From NCBI RefSeq assembly GCF_900102965.1, contig NZ_FNGM01000003.1:62001-126000 (forward strand): a stretch of DNA of 64,000 nt. Reading direction: 5' to 3'. Within the stretch, counting starts at the first letter, position 1, and the number at the start of each line of letters is the position of its first letter. Below are positions 54,301 to 64,000 of this stretch, piece by piece. The position numbers and the translations under genes were made by a program. Below the pieces are notes generated by a model, which worked only from the letters and a program-made list of their open reading frames with translations, searched no databases and was not told the DNA's origin. This DNA is from Paenibacillus jilunlii (GTDB lineage: Bacteria; Bacillota; Bacilli; Paenibacillales; Paenibacillaceae).

Positions 54301-54849
54301 AATCGCCTTGCCATTCTAATGATCGGGCGTCCCTATCACTCCGATCCGGGCCTGAACCACAATGTGCTTGAAGAATTTCAGGTGTTAGGCTATCCCATTT
54401 TGTCCATGCGCTCCATTCCCAAAGACGAGGCGTGGCTGAACCGCTTTTTCAGCGATGATCTAAACACCGGGCGGGTGAAACAAGCGCTTGAAGTCAGCGA
54501 TGTGTGGCCGGAAAATTTTAGCTCGAGCAGCGTGCAAAAAGTGTGGGCGGCCAAGTTCGCTGCGCGCCATTCCCATGTCGCCGTGCTCGACTTGTCCAGC
54601 TTCAAATGCGGACATGACGCTCCCACTTACGGGCTGATTGACTCGATAATTTCTGCCGGGGGCAACCCGTATTCGGCTTTGCATGATATCGATGCCAACA
54701 AACCGGGCGGTTCGATCAAAATCCGGGTGAAGACGTATGCTCACAGTCTGGGGCTTCATGAAGAACGTCTGCAGGATTTGGCCCGCAAAAAAGCAGAACT
54801 GCAGCAGCGCCTGGAGTTATTCAGAGTACAAAACCGGACGAAGGAGTGA
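51400..54849 (+). CDS. Large acyl-CoA dehydratase activase-like protein (tandem BcrA/BadF/HgdC ATPase domains plus COG3580-like region)
   Basis: 1149 aa. Residues about 11-290 and 355-620 are two ASKHA ATPase domains (GIDVGSTTVKA, LGGQDAKII; GLDGGSTSSKA, IGGQDIKVL). Each keeps a Cys pair 39 apart: C142/C181 and C484/C523, the spacing of Cys127/Cys166 that hold the [4Fe-4S] cluster between HgdC monomers. A cluster motif CQFCHNHC (653-660) with C683 follows. The rest (about 770-1130) is a COG3580/DUF2229-like region with C828, C858 and C1070. Family members use ATP to raise electrons to very low potential. The ATG at 51400 has AAGGAG 9 bases upstream. The next gene starts 7 bases after the stop. 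The substrate is unknown. Confidence 0.88.
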   Translation: MSHMIQGRDSLIIGIDVGSTTVKATVVDPESKQILWSDYQRHHTKQAEKVLEMLMDIGSEFPEVEQANVRVFATGSGSGPIAPHIGAKFVQEVNAVTMAAEQLHPEVGSVIELGGQDAKIIIFKKNEETGQSQAYTSMNDKCASGTGAMIDKCLIKVGMPMESMGKLHFDDSKLHHVAAKCGVFAETDIVNLVKSGIPSPEIMCSLADAIVMQNLSVLTRGNTLRHHVLLLGGPNTYLTFLQECWRKRIPQTWQERGYDYPKDTSAEELIFVPEHSQYYAAYGAVLYGMYEPVDTGVYLGLNGLKEFIAHGRQAKLSGKAGPPLVSSGNELEQFQRQYNIPGFTLAAFTPGQKVKAVIGLDGGSTSSKAVLIDEQGEILLKEYQLSKGNPLEDTKEMLKRIRDKVEGQGADLEIIGFGATGYAADVLEKTLKADVNIVETVAHMKSAVHQFGDIDVICDIGGQDIKVLFLKNRDIRNFKLSNQCSAGNGMLLQAMADQFGIPVQEYADMAFGAALSPKFSYGCAVFLDADRVNFQKEGFSKEEMLAGLALVLPKNVWQYVVQIPRMAELGRKFVLQGGTQYNLAAVKAQVDYIKQRVPGAEIYVHPHPGEAGAIGAAMETLRVVKRRGYSTFLGLNSVIDLRYESRNDESTRCQFCHNHCSRTFIDSKTPDGQTARYISGFSCEKGTVEDKEAVIKVTRERQELKKQFPNLVEYEARRMFQHFYDAEPLPEPDLPMDDVRLKRGWLRFGGRRTRPDQRPFARSSTEAIKRRSRIRIGIPRVLNIWSTAPFWRSYFETLGIDGRNIVFSDQTSGEMWQEGGKYGSIDPCYPSKVAQAHVHNLLFKHHEQHPLDYIFFPCITHIPTYLQNVMDSTSCPVVAGSPNVIKAAFTKEVDFFRVRGIMYLDPAVTFTEPNLLKSQLYEAFGEHLQITRDESDFAVMQGWKAMELFDAEMQEKGRTILEQVERDNRLAILMIGRPYHSDPGLNHNVLEEFQVLGYPILSMRSIPKDEAWLNRFFSDDLNTGRVKQALEVSDVWPENFSSSSVQKVWAAKFAARHSHVAVLDLSSFKCGHDAPTYGLIDSIISAGGNPYSALHDIDANKPGGSIKIRVKTYAHSLGLHEERLQDLARKKAELQQRLELFRVQNRTKE

Positions 54850-54856
54850 ATCAATC

Positions 54857-56413
<1,557 letters not shown>

Positions 56414-56420
56414 ATCAAAA

Positions 56421-56464
56421 GGGACTGCCGTAAGTCATTGATGACTTACGGACAGTCCTTTTCT
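56421..56464. terminator. Strong bidirectional terminator
   Basis: GGACTG-CCGTAAGTCA pairs with TGACTTACGG-CAGTCC, with A-run and T-run on either side. It ends the activase operon and the converging methyltransferase gene. Confidence 0.92.
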
Positions 56465-57184
56465 TCATAAGGAATTAGTTTGTTGTGCTTGGGCTAGAGC
56501 TTCTTCACCAAGCATTTGACCCGCCGCGGGTTGTTCAGCAACGTGAGCGAACAGATCTGCCGGGATTGAAGCAAATGTTTCTGCCTCTTTTTGAATAGGT
56601 TTCTCTTTGAGTGCGGCTGTAAAAAAGATTTCGTTGTAGAGAAGGCCTTTCCTGAATTTTTTAATCACTTGATACTCATATTGCTGACGTTTGAACAGCT
56701 GCAGATATTCATCCTCACTGCGGATAAACTCACCGTTATCGTACTGCTTCATAAACCAGTTGTTGAGTTTGTGCTGCGGAGATAAATACGGCTCGATGAC
56801 AATCATTGTTCCTTCAGGCTTCATTACTCGGCTGAATTCATTCAGATAACCGGTAATTTGTTCGTTCGAAATATGGTGCAGCACCGCGATGATGAACACA
56901 AAGTCCACGGTTTGATCCGGTATCGGGATATGCTTTTCGTCAAACACCATAAAGGTATGCTTTGGATGCAGCTGTTTGGCAAATTGTACTCTTTTGGCGT
57001 CCGGATCAATGCCATAATAAAGATCTGCATCGCATATGGAACAGTTTGCTCCGGTTCCGCAGCCAAAATCCAGAACGGCTTTATTTTCTATTGAGAAACA
57101 GCTTTTGATGCGCTCGTGAATATATTTATTGGTGAACCATTGTGGGCGTACAAACCTGTGATACAAGCCCGGGGATAAATACAT
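56465..57184 (-). CDS. Class I SAM-dependent methyltransferase
   Basis: 239 aa. SAM motif VLDFGCGTGANCS, acidic loop YGIDPDAKRV, motif in DFVFIIAVLHHISNE, then GTMIVIEPYLSP: a methyltransf_11-type small-molecule or lipid methyltransferase. The last 40 residues are a low-complexity Ala/Gln/Glu tail outside the fold. The ATG at 57184 has only a weak site (GCGGTGAG). The substrate is unknown. Confidence 0.82.
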   Translation of the reverse strand: MYLSPGLYHRFVRPQWFTNKYIHERIKSCFSIENKAVLDFGCGTGANCSICDADLYYGIDPDAKRVQFAKQLHPKHTFMVFDEKHIPIPDQTVDFVFIIAVLHHISNEQITGYLNEFSRVMKPEGTMIVIEPYLSPQHKLNNWFMKQYDNGEFIRSEDEYLQLFKRQQYEYQVIKKFRKGLLYNEIFFTAALKEKPIQKEAETFASIPADLFAHVAEQPAAGQMLGEEALAQAQQTNSL

Positions 57185-57330
57185 GAGATTGAACTCACCG
57201 CCATTTCATTAATTTTGAATATAGTTTACTTAGAATGTCTCAGAATAATACAAGGAATAAATCTTCCTAACTTGGTCAGAATAACACTAGGATTTTCATG
57301 CCAGAATGAACATAAAGCGGGTGAACTGTT

Positions 57331-58935
57331 ATGAAGAAAAGAATGAGCCGGCTTTTGCCGTCGGTCTTGATATTGACCATGGTTATTGGATGCCAAAACT
57401 CAAAACCAAAAGAACAAGATTTAATGCGGATAAAATCCGCTGCTGAAGTAAATACGAAAAAAGTTATTTTACTAATGGCAGACACTTTAATGGCTGAGTC
57501 AATCGACAAAGGAATCAAAACCCAAGAGCTTCCTGCCTTGAAATTCCTGATCGATCACGGGCAATATTATAAAAACCTGGTCAGTTCTTTTCCTACGATG
57601 TCTGTCACGATCGACAGTTCGCTGCTCACCGGAAAGTATCCGGATGTTCACCGTGTACCGGGTCTGACTTGGTATTCTGCGGAGAGTAAGAAAGTCATCA
57701 ATTACGGGACCGGACCGCTGGAAGTGCTCGGACACGGAATTCATCCGGTGCTGACCGATGCGCTGATTCATTTGAACGGGAGCCATTTGAACCAGAATGT
57801 GCCTACCATCTATGAAGATTTAGCGCGGCAAGGGTTAAAGTCCGGATCGATAAACGGCCTGATTTACCGGGGAGCATCGGATCATAAGTTGTCGATTCCT
57901 GGTTGGATTCAAGGCACGGCTTCTTTGCCGAAGGAAATTCAGGTGAAAGGACCGGACTTGTTATCTCTGGGTTCGTTGTCCAATCCGTTTGAAGGGGTGA
58001 AAAATTTGCCCGATGGACTAACGAACCGGTTGGGAATGAATAATAATTTCGCTATAGATGCCGTGAAGCATTTGATACAAACCCATAAATTACCGGATTT
58101 TTTATTTGTCTATTTACCCGATTTGGACCAGAAGCTGCATAAAAAAGGCCCCACGGAATTAAATGGGGTCAAAAAGTTGGATCAGCAGCTTGGTTCGTTA
58201 TTGAAAACGTTTGGTTCGCCGGAAAAGGCGTTGAAGGATGCGATTATCATTGTCGTAGGGGACAGCGGAATGACGCAAATTCTGCCCGCTGAACAAAATC
58301 CGGTAATTAACCTGCCGGCTTTGCTCGCAGATTCCCGGGTTTTGCGTCCGGGGGAAGACGTATCAGAGGAGACGGAAATCATTCTGGCAGTCAATGAAAC
58401 CATGGCCTATGTGTATTCATTACAAGCAGACCGTTCCCTTAGTGATATAGCAAATGTACTTAAAAATGACCCGCGCATCGATTTTATTGCCTGGAAAGAA
58501 AAAGATTGGGTTCATGTGATGCAGGGAGCAACTGCCAAGCAGCTTAAGTTCAAGGCTGGCGGAAACCTGACTGATGCATACGGACAATCATGGACGGTTG
58601 AGAAGGATATCGGAGTCCTGGATTTGCAAGTGAATGCTGCCGCTGATGCATTGGATTACGATGAGTATCCCGATGTGTTGAAGCGATTGTCAGGTGCGCT
58701 CTATTCGCATGAAGGCGAATTTTTGGTGGTCACAGCAAAACCGGGATATGAATTGGCAGACAAAGCTTCACCGACGCATAAGGGCGGAGGAGGGCATGGT
58801 TCCATTCGTAAAATGGAATCACTTGTTCCTTTAATCATCAGCGGGACGGATCAAAAGCCCGAACATTTACGAGTTGTTGACTTAAAAGCTTTTTTGCTTA
58901 ACCTTGTGACGAGGAAGACTCACAACGGTAAATAA
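57331..58935 (+). CDS. Lipoprotein of the alkaline phosphatase/phosphodiesterase superfamily
   Basis: 534 aa. The signal peptide ends in a lipobox (TMVIGCQN). The alkaline phosphatase fold is marked by the metal Asp in LLMADTLMAESID, the Thr or Ser nucleophile in FPTMSVTIDSSLLTG, LPDLDQKLHKKG, VVGDSGM and the late His in GGGGHGSI. The pattern is closest to nucleotide pyrophosphatase/phosphodiesterase or type I phosphodiesterase members. It acts on the outer face of the membrane; the substrate is unknown. Its last 38 bases overlap the converging hydrolase gene. Confidence 0.87.
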   Translation: MKKRMSRLLPSVLILTMVIGCQNSKPKEQDLMRIKSAAEVNTKKVILLMADTLMAESIDKGIKTQELPALKFLIDHGQYYKNLVSSFPTMSVTIDSSLLTGKYPDVHRVPGLTWYSAESKKVINYGTGPLEVLGHGIHPVLTDALIHLNGSHLNQNVPTIYEDLARQGLKSGSINGLIYRGASDHKLSIPGWIQGTASLPKEIQVKGPDLLSLGSLSNPFEGVKNLPDGLTNRLGMNNNFAIDAVKHLIQTHKLPDFLFVYLPDLDQKLHKKGPTELNGVKKLDQQLGSLLKTFGSPEKALKDAIIIVVGDSGMTQILPAEQNPVINLPALLADSRVLRPGEDVSEETEIILAVNETMAYVYSLQADRSLSDIANVLKNDPRIDFIAWKEKDWVHVMQGATAKQLKFKAGGNLTDAYGQSWTVEKDIGVLDLQVNAAADALDYDEYPDVLKRLSGALYSHEGEFLVVTAKPGYELADKASPTHKGGGGHGSIRKMESLVPLIISGTDQKPEHLRVVDLKAFLLNLVTRKTHNGK

Positions 58936-59689
58936 ACTGCCGGATTAACTCGTTCACTTTTGCCGCTGCTTTTGTGGGAATCTGATGTTTGGTTTTTTTG
59001 ATAAAAACCAGTTCACTCTTTGGCAACCGCTCTTGCAGCAGCTGGGCGTATGGATGGAACAGGGTGTCCTTTTCTCCGTAGACCAGCAAGACGGGGTGAT
59101 GGATCCTGTCCAATTGAGCTGTACAGTTATAATGCAGGCTGTATTGATAATACTGTTCAGCGTTTTCAGCGTTTGCTTTTTTAGCATCGGTAAACAATGA
59201 CCGCCATAATGACAGCCTGGCTTTTGCCTGATTCCACGAAATGGAAAGGGCGATGGCACCGATTGCTCCGATACGGGACAAGAAGAGTCCCCGTGCTATT
59301 TTATTTCTTAACTTTTTGTCGTTTACTTCCGACATCCCGCTAATCACAATTCCGCCGAACGCTCGCTCGGGACAGGTTAACAAAAAATCAAGGACAATCG
59401 AGCCGCCGGTGGAGTACCCGCACAAAAATGCTTTTTCGATCTTCAACTGATTCATCAACTGCCTGATATCCTCAACAATTAACGGATAAGTAATCTCTTC
59501 CCTGGAAGGTTTGCTGCTGCCGTGACCCCGGATATCAAAAGAAATTGTCCGATAATCCGCCGATAATTGCTTCATCTGATATAGGAAATTCAAGCTTGTC
59601 AACACTGGAGGATGGATGAAAATTATCGTTGTTCCTTGGCCGCAGTCTGTGTAATACATGCTGTATCCATTGATAAAGGCTTGGGGCAT
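58898..59689 (-). CDS. Alpha/beta hydrolase
   Basis: 263 aa. Oxyanion region IFIHPPVLTS, FDIRGHGSSKPS, nucleophile elbow CGYSTGGSIVLD, the Asp in YGEKDTLFHP and the His in KTKHQIPTKAA form a complete triad. Relatives are esterases, haloperoxidase-like or lactone hydrolases. GAAGGTGAT lies ahead of the ATG at 59689. Cytoplasmic. Substrate not shown by context. Confidence 0.9.
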   Translation of the reverse strand: MPQAFINGYSMYYTDCGQGTTIIFIHPPVLTSLNFLYQMKQLSADYRTISFDIRGHGSSKPSREEITYPLIVEDIRQLMNQLKIEKAFLCGYSTGGSIVLDFLLTCPERAFGGIVISGMSEVNDKKLRNKIARGLFLSRIGAIGAIALSISWNQAKARLSLWRSLFTDAKKANAENAEQYYQYSLHYNCTAQLDRIHHPVLLVYGEKDTLFHPYAQLLQERLPKSELVFIKKTKHQIPTKAAAKVNELIRQFIYRCESSSSQG

Positions 59690-59753
59690 GGGATATCACC
59701 TTCTTTACATTAACGATTTGTCTTTCGTCATAAATATGCATTCATCCTAATAC

Positions 59754-59785
59754 AAACAGCCGGTGTATCAGCTGACCGGCTGTTT
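59754..59785. terminator. Terminator between two minus-strand genes
   Basis: AAACAGCCGGT / ACCGGCTGTTT, a perfect 11-base stem with loop GTATCAGCTG. T-runs are short on both strands. Confidence 0.65.
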
Positions 59786-59808
59786 AATTGTGCTGTTGTA
59801 AATTGTAC

Positions 59809-59973
59809 TTAGAATATTCTTCGTACGGGCTGAACCATCTGACGCCAGACATTTCCATTTACTCTGCGCCGTCTTGCAACGCAAAAGCTAATAACTCCCA
59901 CACCTAATGCCAGTAAAGACATAACAGTACTTCGATTATTTACCCTTCTGAGCAAGGAACTCATCCATTGCAT
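59809..59973 (-). CDS. Small membrane protein, YrzQ/DUF3918-like
   Basis: 54 aa. A basic head (SSLLRRVNNRS) is followed by one membrane helix (TVMSLLALGVGVISFCVA) and a very basic tail (RRRRVNGNVWRQMVQPVRRIF). This is the layout of the small DUF3918 proteins of spore formers. GAGGGGTG lies 7 bases ahead of the ATG at 59973; the ATG three codons in is an alternative. Function unknown. Confidence 0.7.
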   Translation of the reverse strand: MQWMSSLLRRVNNRSTVMSLLALGVGVISFCVARRRRVNGNVWRQMVQPVRRIF

Positions 59974-60151
59974 TCCATTTCACCCCTCTTGCCGAATTTG
60001 TTCTAAATATGATGTCCGATCTTTATTTTGCGGATGAACGAATCGCTTCATTCATGGAAATATTAGATATAATATGGTTATTAGTGCATGCAATCATATG
60101 GGAGTTGAGACCGGAGTATAAAGGAATTTGTATTTTCTAAGTGTTAACAAG

Positions 60152-60180
60152 TTACAAGGACCGTTAGGTCATGGTAAACT
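60152..60180 (+). promoter_or_regulatory. Possible thyA promoter
   Basis: TTACAA (60152-60157), 17 bases, TAAACT (60175-60180), 36 bases before the TTG start. Confidence 0.45.
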
Positions 60181-60216
60181 GATAAAAGAAAAATAGTGGA
60201 GAGGGGTGCTGGACAA

Positions 60217-61011
60217 TTGCGTAAATATTTGGATTTGCTTCAGGATATCTTGGATCACGGCGCCTCCAAAAGCGACCGGACTGGAACCGGCACATTATCT
60301 GTTTTTGGACGCCAGCTCCGGTTCGATCTGGCCGAAGGGTTTCCGCTGGTAACCACCAAGCGTATCCATCTGAAATCGGTTATACATGAGCTCCTCTGGT
60401 TTCTGAAGGGGGATACCAATACCTCCTATTTGAAAGAACACGGAGTTTCGATCTGGGATGAATGGGCAGACGAGAATGGCGAGCTTGGACCCGTCTACGG
60501 CTCGCAATGGCGTGCCTGGGAGAGTGCGGATGGCCGCCATATTGACCAGATCGCCGCAGTGATCGATTCGATTAAGAACAACCCGGATTCCCGCCGTCAT
60601 ATCGTCAGCGCCTGGAATGTGGGTGAAATAGAGCAGATGAAGCTGCCGCCCTGCCATTTTGTATTTCAGTTCTATGTCGCGGACGGCAAGCTGTCCTGCA
60701 TGCTGACCATGCGTTCCGTGGATACTTTCCTGGGATTGCCCTTCAACATCGCCAGCTATGCGCTGCTGACTCATATGGTCGCCCAGCAGACCGGGCTTGA
60801 GGTGGGAGAGTTCATCTGGTCCGGGGGAGATGTGCATATATATACAAATCATCTGGAACAGGTGGCCACACAGCTGTCCAGGGAGCCGTTCGCATTGCCG
60901 AAGCTGGTGATCCGCAGACAGCCCGAGAGTATTTTTGACTATACGTTCGAGGACTTCGAATTTGTCGATTATGAGCATCATCCGGGGATTAAAGCGCCGG
61001 TTGCAATATAA
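60217..61011 (+). CDS. thyA: Thymidylate synthase
   Basis: Makes dTMP from dUMP with methylenetetrahydrofolate. The TTG at 60217 with GAGAGGGG upstream gives exactly 264 aa, the length of E. coli ThyA, and puts the catalytic Cys at residue 146 ([10 protein letters not shown]). [32 protein letters not shown], and [16 protein letters not shown] are all standard. An in-frame GTG at 60196 would add seven residues over the ribosome site. It is followed by dfrA, as is usual. Confidence 0.98.
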   Translation: MRKYLDLLQDILDHGASKSDRTGTGTLSVFGRQLRFDLAEGFPLVTTKRIHLKSVIHELLWFLKGDTNTSYLKEHGVSIWDEWADENGELGPVYGSQWRAWESADGRHIDQIAAVIDSIKNNPDSRRHIVSAWNVGEIEQMKLPPCHFVFQFYVADGKLSCMLTMRSVDTFLGLPFNIASYALLTHMVAQQTGLEVGEFIWSGGDVHIYTNHLEQVATQLSREPFALPKLVIRRQPESIFDYTFEDFEFVDYEHHPGIKAPVAI

Positions 61012-61053
61012 CCCTTCACGGGGGAATAGATTCCTTAGTAGAGGAGGAGCTGC

Positions 61054-61545
61054 ATGAGCATTACCCTGATTTGGGCCATGGCAGCCAACGATGTAATCGG
61101 CAAGGATAATGATATGCCCTGGCATCTGCCGCGGGATTTTGATTATTTCAAGTCGCAGACGCTGGGGAAGAGAATGCTGATGGGCCGCAAAACCTGGGAT
61201 TCCCTGGGCGGAAAGCCGTTAAAAGGCCGAACAAGCATTGTCCTGACACGAGATCGCAGCTTTGCTCCCGAGGGGGCTGAAGTCGTGCATTCGCTGGAAG
61301 AAGCGGTAGCTGAAGGCCGCAAGGATGACGAGCTGATGGTTATTGGCGGTGCGGAGATTTACAAGATGATGCTGCCCTTTGCCGACAAGCTGCTGGTAAC
61401 CCGGATTGAACAGGACATTGAAGGGGATACGCGGTTTCCGGAGGTCGACTGGAGCGAGTGGAGAGAAACCTCCAGCAGCCAAGGGATTAGGGATGATAAG
61501 AATCCGTATGATTACCGATTCTACGTTTATGAACGTTCGGTTTGA
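61054..61545 (+). CDS. dfrA: Dihydrofolate reductase
   Basis: 163 aa. Reduces the dihydrofolate made by ThyA. IWAMAANDVIGKDNDMPWHLPRDF holds the active-site Trp and Asp in the first loop; GRKTWDSLG, GAEIYKMMLP, and DTRFPEVD follow. AGGAGGAG precedes the ATG at 61054. It lies 42 bases behind thyA and is part of the same transcript. Confidence 0.98.
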   Translation: MSITLIWAMAANDVIGKDNDMPWHLPRDFDYFKSQTLGKRMLMGRKTWDSLGGKPLKGRTSIVLTRDRSFAPEGAEVVHSLEEAVAEGRKDDELMVIGGAEIYKMMLPFADKLLVTRIEQDIEGDTRFPEVDWSEWRETSSSQGIRDDKNPYDYRFYVYERSV

Positions 61546-61780
61546 AAAAAAGCGTTTTCTCTGACACATCATGTGAAATAGTACAAATAATCAGCAGATT
61601 AGTCCATTACAGTGCGAAAGTGTTGGATGCTACTATAATTATTAAAATTAGAAATGCTAAACGTTTAAGTAATATAGAATGTGCAGGTACTTCATTGCGC
61701 TGAAAAACATATGGATGCCGCAATATGCTACAATGTACTATACAATCAACACGAAGAGATCGGATGGGGGAATCTTAAAT

Positions 61781-63268
61781 ATGTCTACACCTACTGGATT
61801 TATGGAGTATAAACGCCAGCTCCCAGGTGATCGGGATCCTGAGCAGCGCGTAAAGGACTGGGAAGAGTTCCACCATCATTTAACCGAGGACGAGCTTCGG
61901 ACACAGGGTGCACGCTGTATGGATTGCGGAACTCCTTACTGTCATACCGGCATTGATATGAGCGGCGGTACATCGGGATGTCCGGTTCACAATCTTATAC
62001 CAGAGTGGAACAACCTGGTATACCGGGGATTGTGGAAGGAAGCGCTGGAGCGGCTGCACAAGACGAACAATTTCCCCGAATTCACCGGCAGCATCTGTCC
62101 TGCGCCTTGTGAAGGCTCTTGTACCGTCGGTCTGATCGGTCAGCCCGTTACGATCAAGACCATTGAGCTGGCGATTATTGATAAAGGTTTCGAGGAAGGC
62201 TGGGTGGTACCAAATCCGCCGGAGAAACGGACGGGCAAAACGGTTGCCATCGTCGGCTCCGGACCAGCCGGTCTTGCTGCGGCTGCACAACTGAACAAAG
62301 CCGGGCATACCGTGACGGTATTTGAGCGCAGCGACCGCATTGGCGGATTGCTGACCTATGGCATTCCAACAATGAAGCTGGATAAACGGGTGGTTCAGCG
62401 CCGGGTGGACCTGCTGGCTGCTGAAGGTGTGAAGTTTGTAGTGAACACCGAAATCGGCAAGGACATCCCCGCCCAGCAGCTGGTCGATGAGTATGATGCA
62501 GTGGTTCTGTGCGGTGGTGCGACCAAGGCCCGCCGTTTCAACGTAGAAGGCAGTGAACTAAATGGCGTTATGTACGCGATGGATTATTTGAATGGGACCA
62601 TCAAGAGCTACCTCAATTCCAATCTGGAAGACGGGAACTTTGTGTCTGCGGCAGGCAAGGATGTCATTGTGCTTGGCGGCGGCGACACCGGCTCTGACTG
62701 TGTAGCGACCGCTCTGCGTCATGGATGCAGCAGTATTACCCAGTTCGGAACGCATGACAAGGCACCGTTGGAACGTGATCCCATTGCGAATCCGTGGCCG
62801 CAATTCCCGAATGTGTATACACTGGATTATGCGCAGCAGGAAGCCAAGGCTGTCTTCGGCGATGATCCCCGTCAATTTTCCATCATGACTACCAAATTTG
62901 TTGGTGATGAAGATGGCAACTTGAAGGAGCTTCACACCGTTCAAATCCAACGTATGGTGGATGAAACCGGTCGCAAGATCTATCAGCCGATTCCTGGAAC
63001 CGAGGCGGTATATCCGGCACAGCTTGCGCTGATCGCCATTGGCTTCGATGGACCGGAGCAGGATATTATTGAGGAGCTGAAGCTTGACACGGACCGCCGC
63101 AGCAACGTGAAAGCCCGCTATGGCAAGTTCAATACCAATGTGGATAAAGTGTTTGCTGCCGGAGATATGCGCCGCGGGCAGAGCCTGGTGGTGTGGGCGA
63201 TCAATGAAGGGCGCGAAGCCGCACGTGAAGTGGATAAATATTTGATGGGCTCGACTGTTCTGGTCTAA
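61781..63268 (+). CDS. gltD: Glutamate synthase (NADPH), small subunit
   Basis: 495-aa flavoprotein that feeds NADPH electrons to the large GltA-type subunit, closing the GS-GOGAT cycle with glnA. N-terminal Cys clusters ([28 protein letters not shown]) bind [4Fe-4S]. The FAD motif is [17 protein letters not shown], the NADPH motif [17 protein letters not shown], and [14 protein letters not shown] near the end closes the FAD site. The large-subunit gene is not upstream in this window, which departs from the usual gltAB order. GGGGGA lies ahead of the ATG at 61781. TATAAT at 61632 may be part of its promoter; no GlnR box was found. Confidence 0.96.
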   Translation: MSTPTGFMEYKRQLPGDRDPEQRVKDWEEFHHHLTEDELRTQGARCMDCGTPYCHTGIDMSGGTSGCPVHNLIPEWNNLVYRGLWKEALERLHKTNNFPEFTGSICPAPCEGSCTVGLIGQPVTIKTIELAIIDKGFEEGWVVPNPPEKRTGKTVAIVGSGPAGLAAAAQLNKAGHTVTVFERSDRIGGLLTYGIPTMKLDKRVVQRRVDLLAAEGVKFVVNTEIGKDIPAQQLVDEYDAVVLCGGATKARRFNVEGSELNGVMYAMDYLNGTIKSYLNSNLEDGNFVSAAGKDVIVLGGGDTGSDCVATALRHGCSSITQFGTHDKAPLERDPIANPWPQFPNVYTLDYAQQEAKAVFGDDPRQFSIMTTKFVGDEDGNLKELHTVQIQRMVDETGRKIYQPIPGTEAVYPAQLALIAIGFDGPEQDIIEELKLDTDRRSNVKARYGKFNTNVDKVFAAGDMRRGQSLVVWAINEGREAAREVDKYLMGSTVLV

Positions 63269-63285
63269 GCCCGATATTGCAAACC

Positions 63286-63327
63286 AAAAGCCGTCTCCCC
63301 CGCTATATGCGGTTGAGACGGCTTTTT
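63286..63327 (+). terminator. Terminator after gltD
   Basis: AAAAGCCGTCTC / GAGACGGCTTTTT, a perfect 11- to 12-base stem followed by T. Confidence 0.93.
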
Positions 63328-63398
63328 AATGTTGCTATATAAAGGGTTGTTCTATTAGCTCTTACTTCACTCTTAAGTGTGTCAGGAGAGACGTGAGG

Positions 63399-64000
63399 CT
63401 ACTCCTCAAGCTTAAAGCGTTCAATTTTGTGCTGCAGGTCGGCAGCCATTTTGGACAGCTCAGTTGAGGAAGCGGAGATCTGCTCCATTGAAGCCAGCTG
63501 CTGTTCCGTCGCTGCCGTAACGTTCTGGAAGGCATCGGAAGTCGAACGTGAGATGTTGGAGACCTCCTGCACAGAAGCTGCAACCTCTTGCGCACCGGCC
63601 GACATTTGTTCGGTGATGGCAGAAATGTCATGGATCTGGCCGTTGATTTTTGCGGTAGACTGTTCGATGCTGATGAAAGCCTCTTTGGCTTCAGTGGTGA
63701 CCTGAATGCCAAGCTCTACATCGGCAGCCACGCTGACGTGAATGGCTTGATAAGTGCGGTCAATGAGCCCGGTCATCTGCTCAATGATGTCCTGGATATT
63801 TCCGGCGGTTGTCTTCGACTGATCCGCCAGCTTGCGTACCTCTGAAGCTACCACTGCAAATCCCCGGCCGTGTTCTCCGGCCCTTGCAGCTTCGATGCCC
63901 GCGTTCAATGAGAGCAGGTTGGTCTGGACGGCAATATTGGAAATGGCGCTGCTCATCTCCGATACTTGACTGTTCAATCCATTCAACTGGCTGATCAGCT
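63399..64000 (-). CDS. Methyl-accepting chemotaxis protein, C-terminal part (5' end beyond window)
   Basis: The last 200 residues of a receptor. The hairpin tip that contacts CheA and CheW is intact ([21 protein letters not shown], then [15 protein letters not shown]), followed by the descending helix with methylation-type Glu/Gln pairs. The frame is open at the window edge, so the membrane and sensor parts are not visible. A TTG at 63986 is an internal codon, not a start. There is no C-terminal pentapeptide for CheR or CheB binding. Confidence 0.95.
   Translation of the reverse strand, partial: LISQLNGLNSQVSEMSSAISNIAVQTNLLSLNAGIEAARAGEHGRGFAVVASEVRKLADQSKTTAGNIQDIIEQMTGLIDRTYQAIHVSVAADVELGIQVTTEAKEAFISIEQSTAKINGQIHDISAITEQMSAGAQEVAASVQEVSNISRSTSDAFQNVTAATEQQLASMEQISASSTELSKMAADLQHKIERFKLEE

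Noticed and set aside
60009..60140. 43-residue plus-strand frame with a hydrophobic centre ahead of thyA
   Set aside because: No ribosome site ahead of the ATG and no family resemblance; the region more likely holds promoters.
61570..61586. TGTGA...TACA upstream of gltD as a GlnR/TnrA site
   Set aside because: The spacer between the half sites is too short for the TGTNA-N7-TNACA consensus.

Overview
The window reads as the chromosome of a Paenibacillus-like, endospore-forming Firmicute. The evidence is the gene order mutL-methyltransferase-miaA-hfq, then spoVK-hflX-ynbB-glnR-glnA, then divergent lexA/yneA followed by a DUF896 gene (the same order as in Bacillus subtilis), strong AGGAGG-type ribosome binding sites, frequent TTG and GTG starts, SigA-type promoters and a sporulation ATPase. 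No tRNA, rRNA, CRISPR array, complete insertion sequence or prophage was seen. All functions are read from sequence motifs and gene order; no search was run.

Layout. 1-3.7 kb: repair and RNA modification (mutL 3' end, RsmJ-like methyltransferase, miaA, hfq). 3.8-11.8 kb: a class A penicillin-binding protein with an Asn/Gly-rich tail, a DUF402 phosphatase-like gene with a YdcF-like gene, spoVK, hflX and a PLP-dependent lyase. 12.1-14 kb: the GlnR-controlled glnRA operon with a visible GlnR operator. 14-21.9 kb: an accessory stretch with small unknown proteins, a two-component system followed by an S41 peptidase, and a short L,D-transpeptidase. 22-23.7 kb: the SOS locus, with lexA and yneA divergent and LexA boxes overlapping both promoters. 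24-29.3 kb: HAD hydrolase, YtkA-like lipoprotein and cobalamin-dependent metH. 29.5-40.3 kb: rnz, a NagD-like HAD, a base-excision-repair pair (Fpg-like glycosylase, endonuclease IV-like), thioredoxin, an orphan ABC ATPase, an RlmM-like methyltransferase, a Hanks kinase fused to a MinD-like domain, an ABC-F ATPase, a MoeB/ThiF-like enzyme and a Dabb protein. 40.4-44.2 kb: an OmpR-like regulator that lacks the phospho-acceptor Asp, an NlpC/P60 peptidase, thiamine pyrophosphokinase, a tyrosine phosphatase and an esterase. 44.4-49.8 kb: the complete pyruvate dehydrogenase operon pdhABCD. 49.8-59.7 kb: cardiolipin synthase, a two-gene ATP-dependent Fe-S reductase-type system (BcrA/HgdC-like activase plus COG3581-like protein), a methyltransferase, a lipoprotein phosphodiesterase and an alpha/beta hydrolase. 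59.8-64 kb: a 54-aa membrane protein, thyA-dfrA, gltD, and the 3' part of a chemotaxis receptor.

How the parts fit. Nitrogen assimilation (glnRA, gltD), the folate/one-carbon cycle (thyA, dfrA, metH) and pyruvate oxidation (pdh) are ordinary housekeeping blocks. The strongest candidate for something undescribed is 51400-56413. It is a 1149-aa protein with two ASKHA ATPase domains, each keeping a Cys pair spaced 39 residues apart as in the 2-hydroxyglutaryl-CoA dehydratase activator. It is followed 7 bases later by a Cys-containing partner, and no acyl-CoA gene lies nearby to name a substrate. Secondary leads are the kinase/MinD-like fusion, an endonuclease IV-like gene with no ordinary start codon, an E2 with a recently duplicated lipoyl domain, and a 143-base inverted-repeat element behind mutL.
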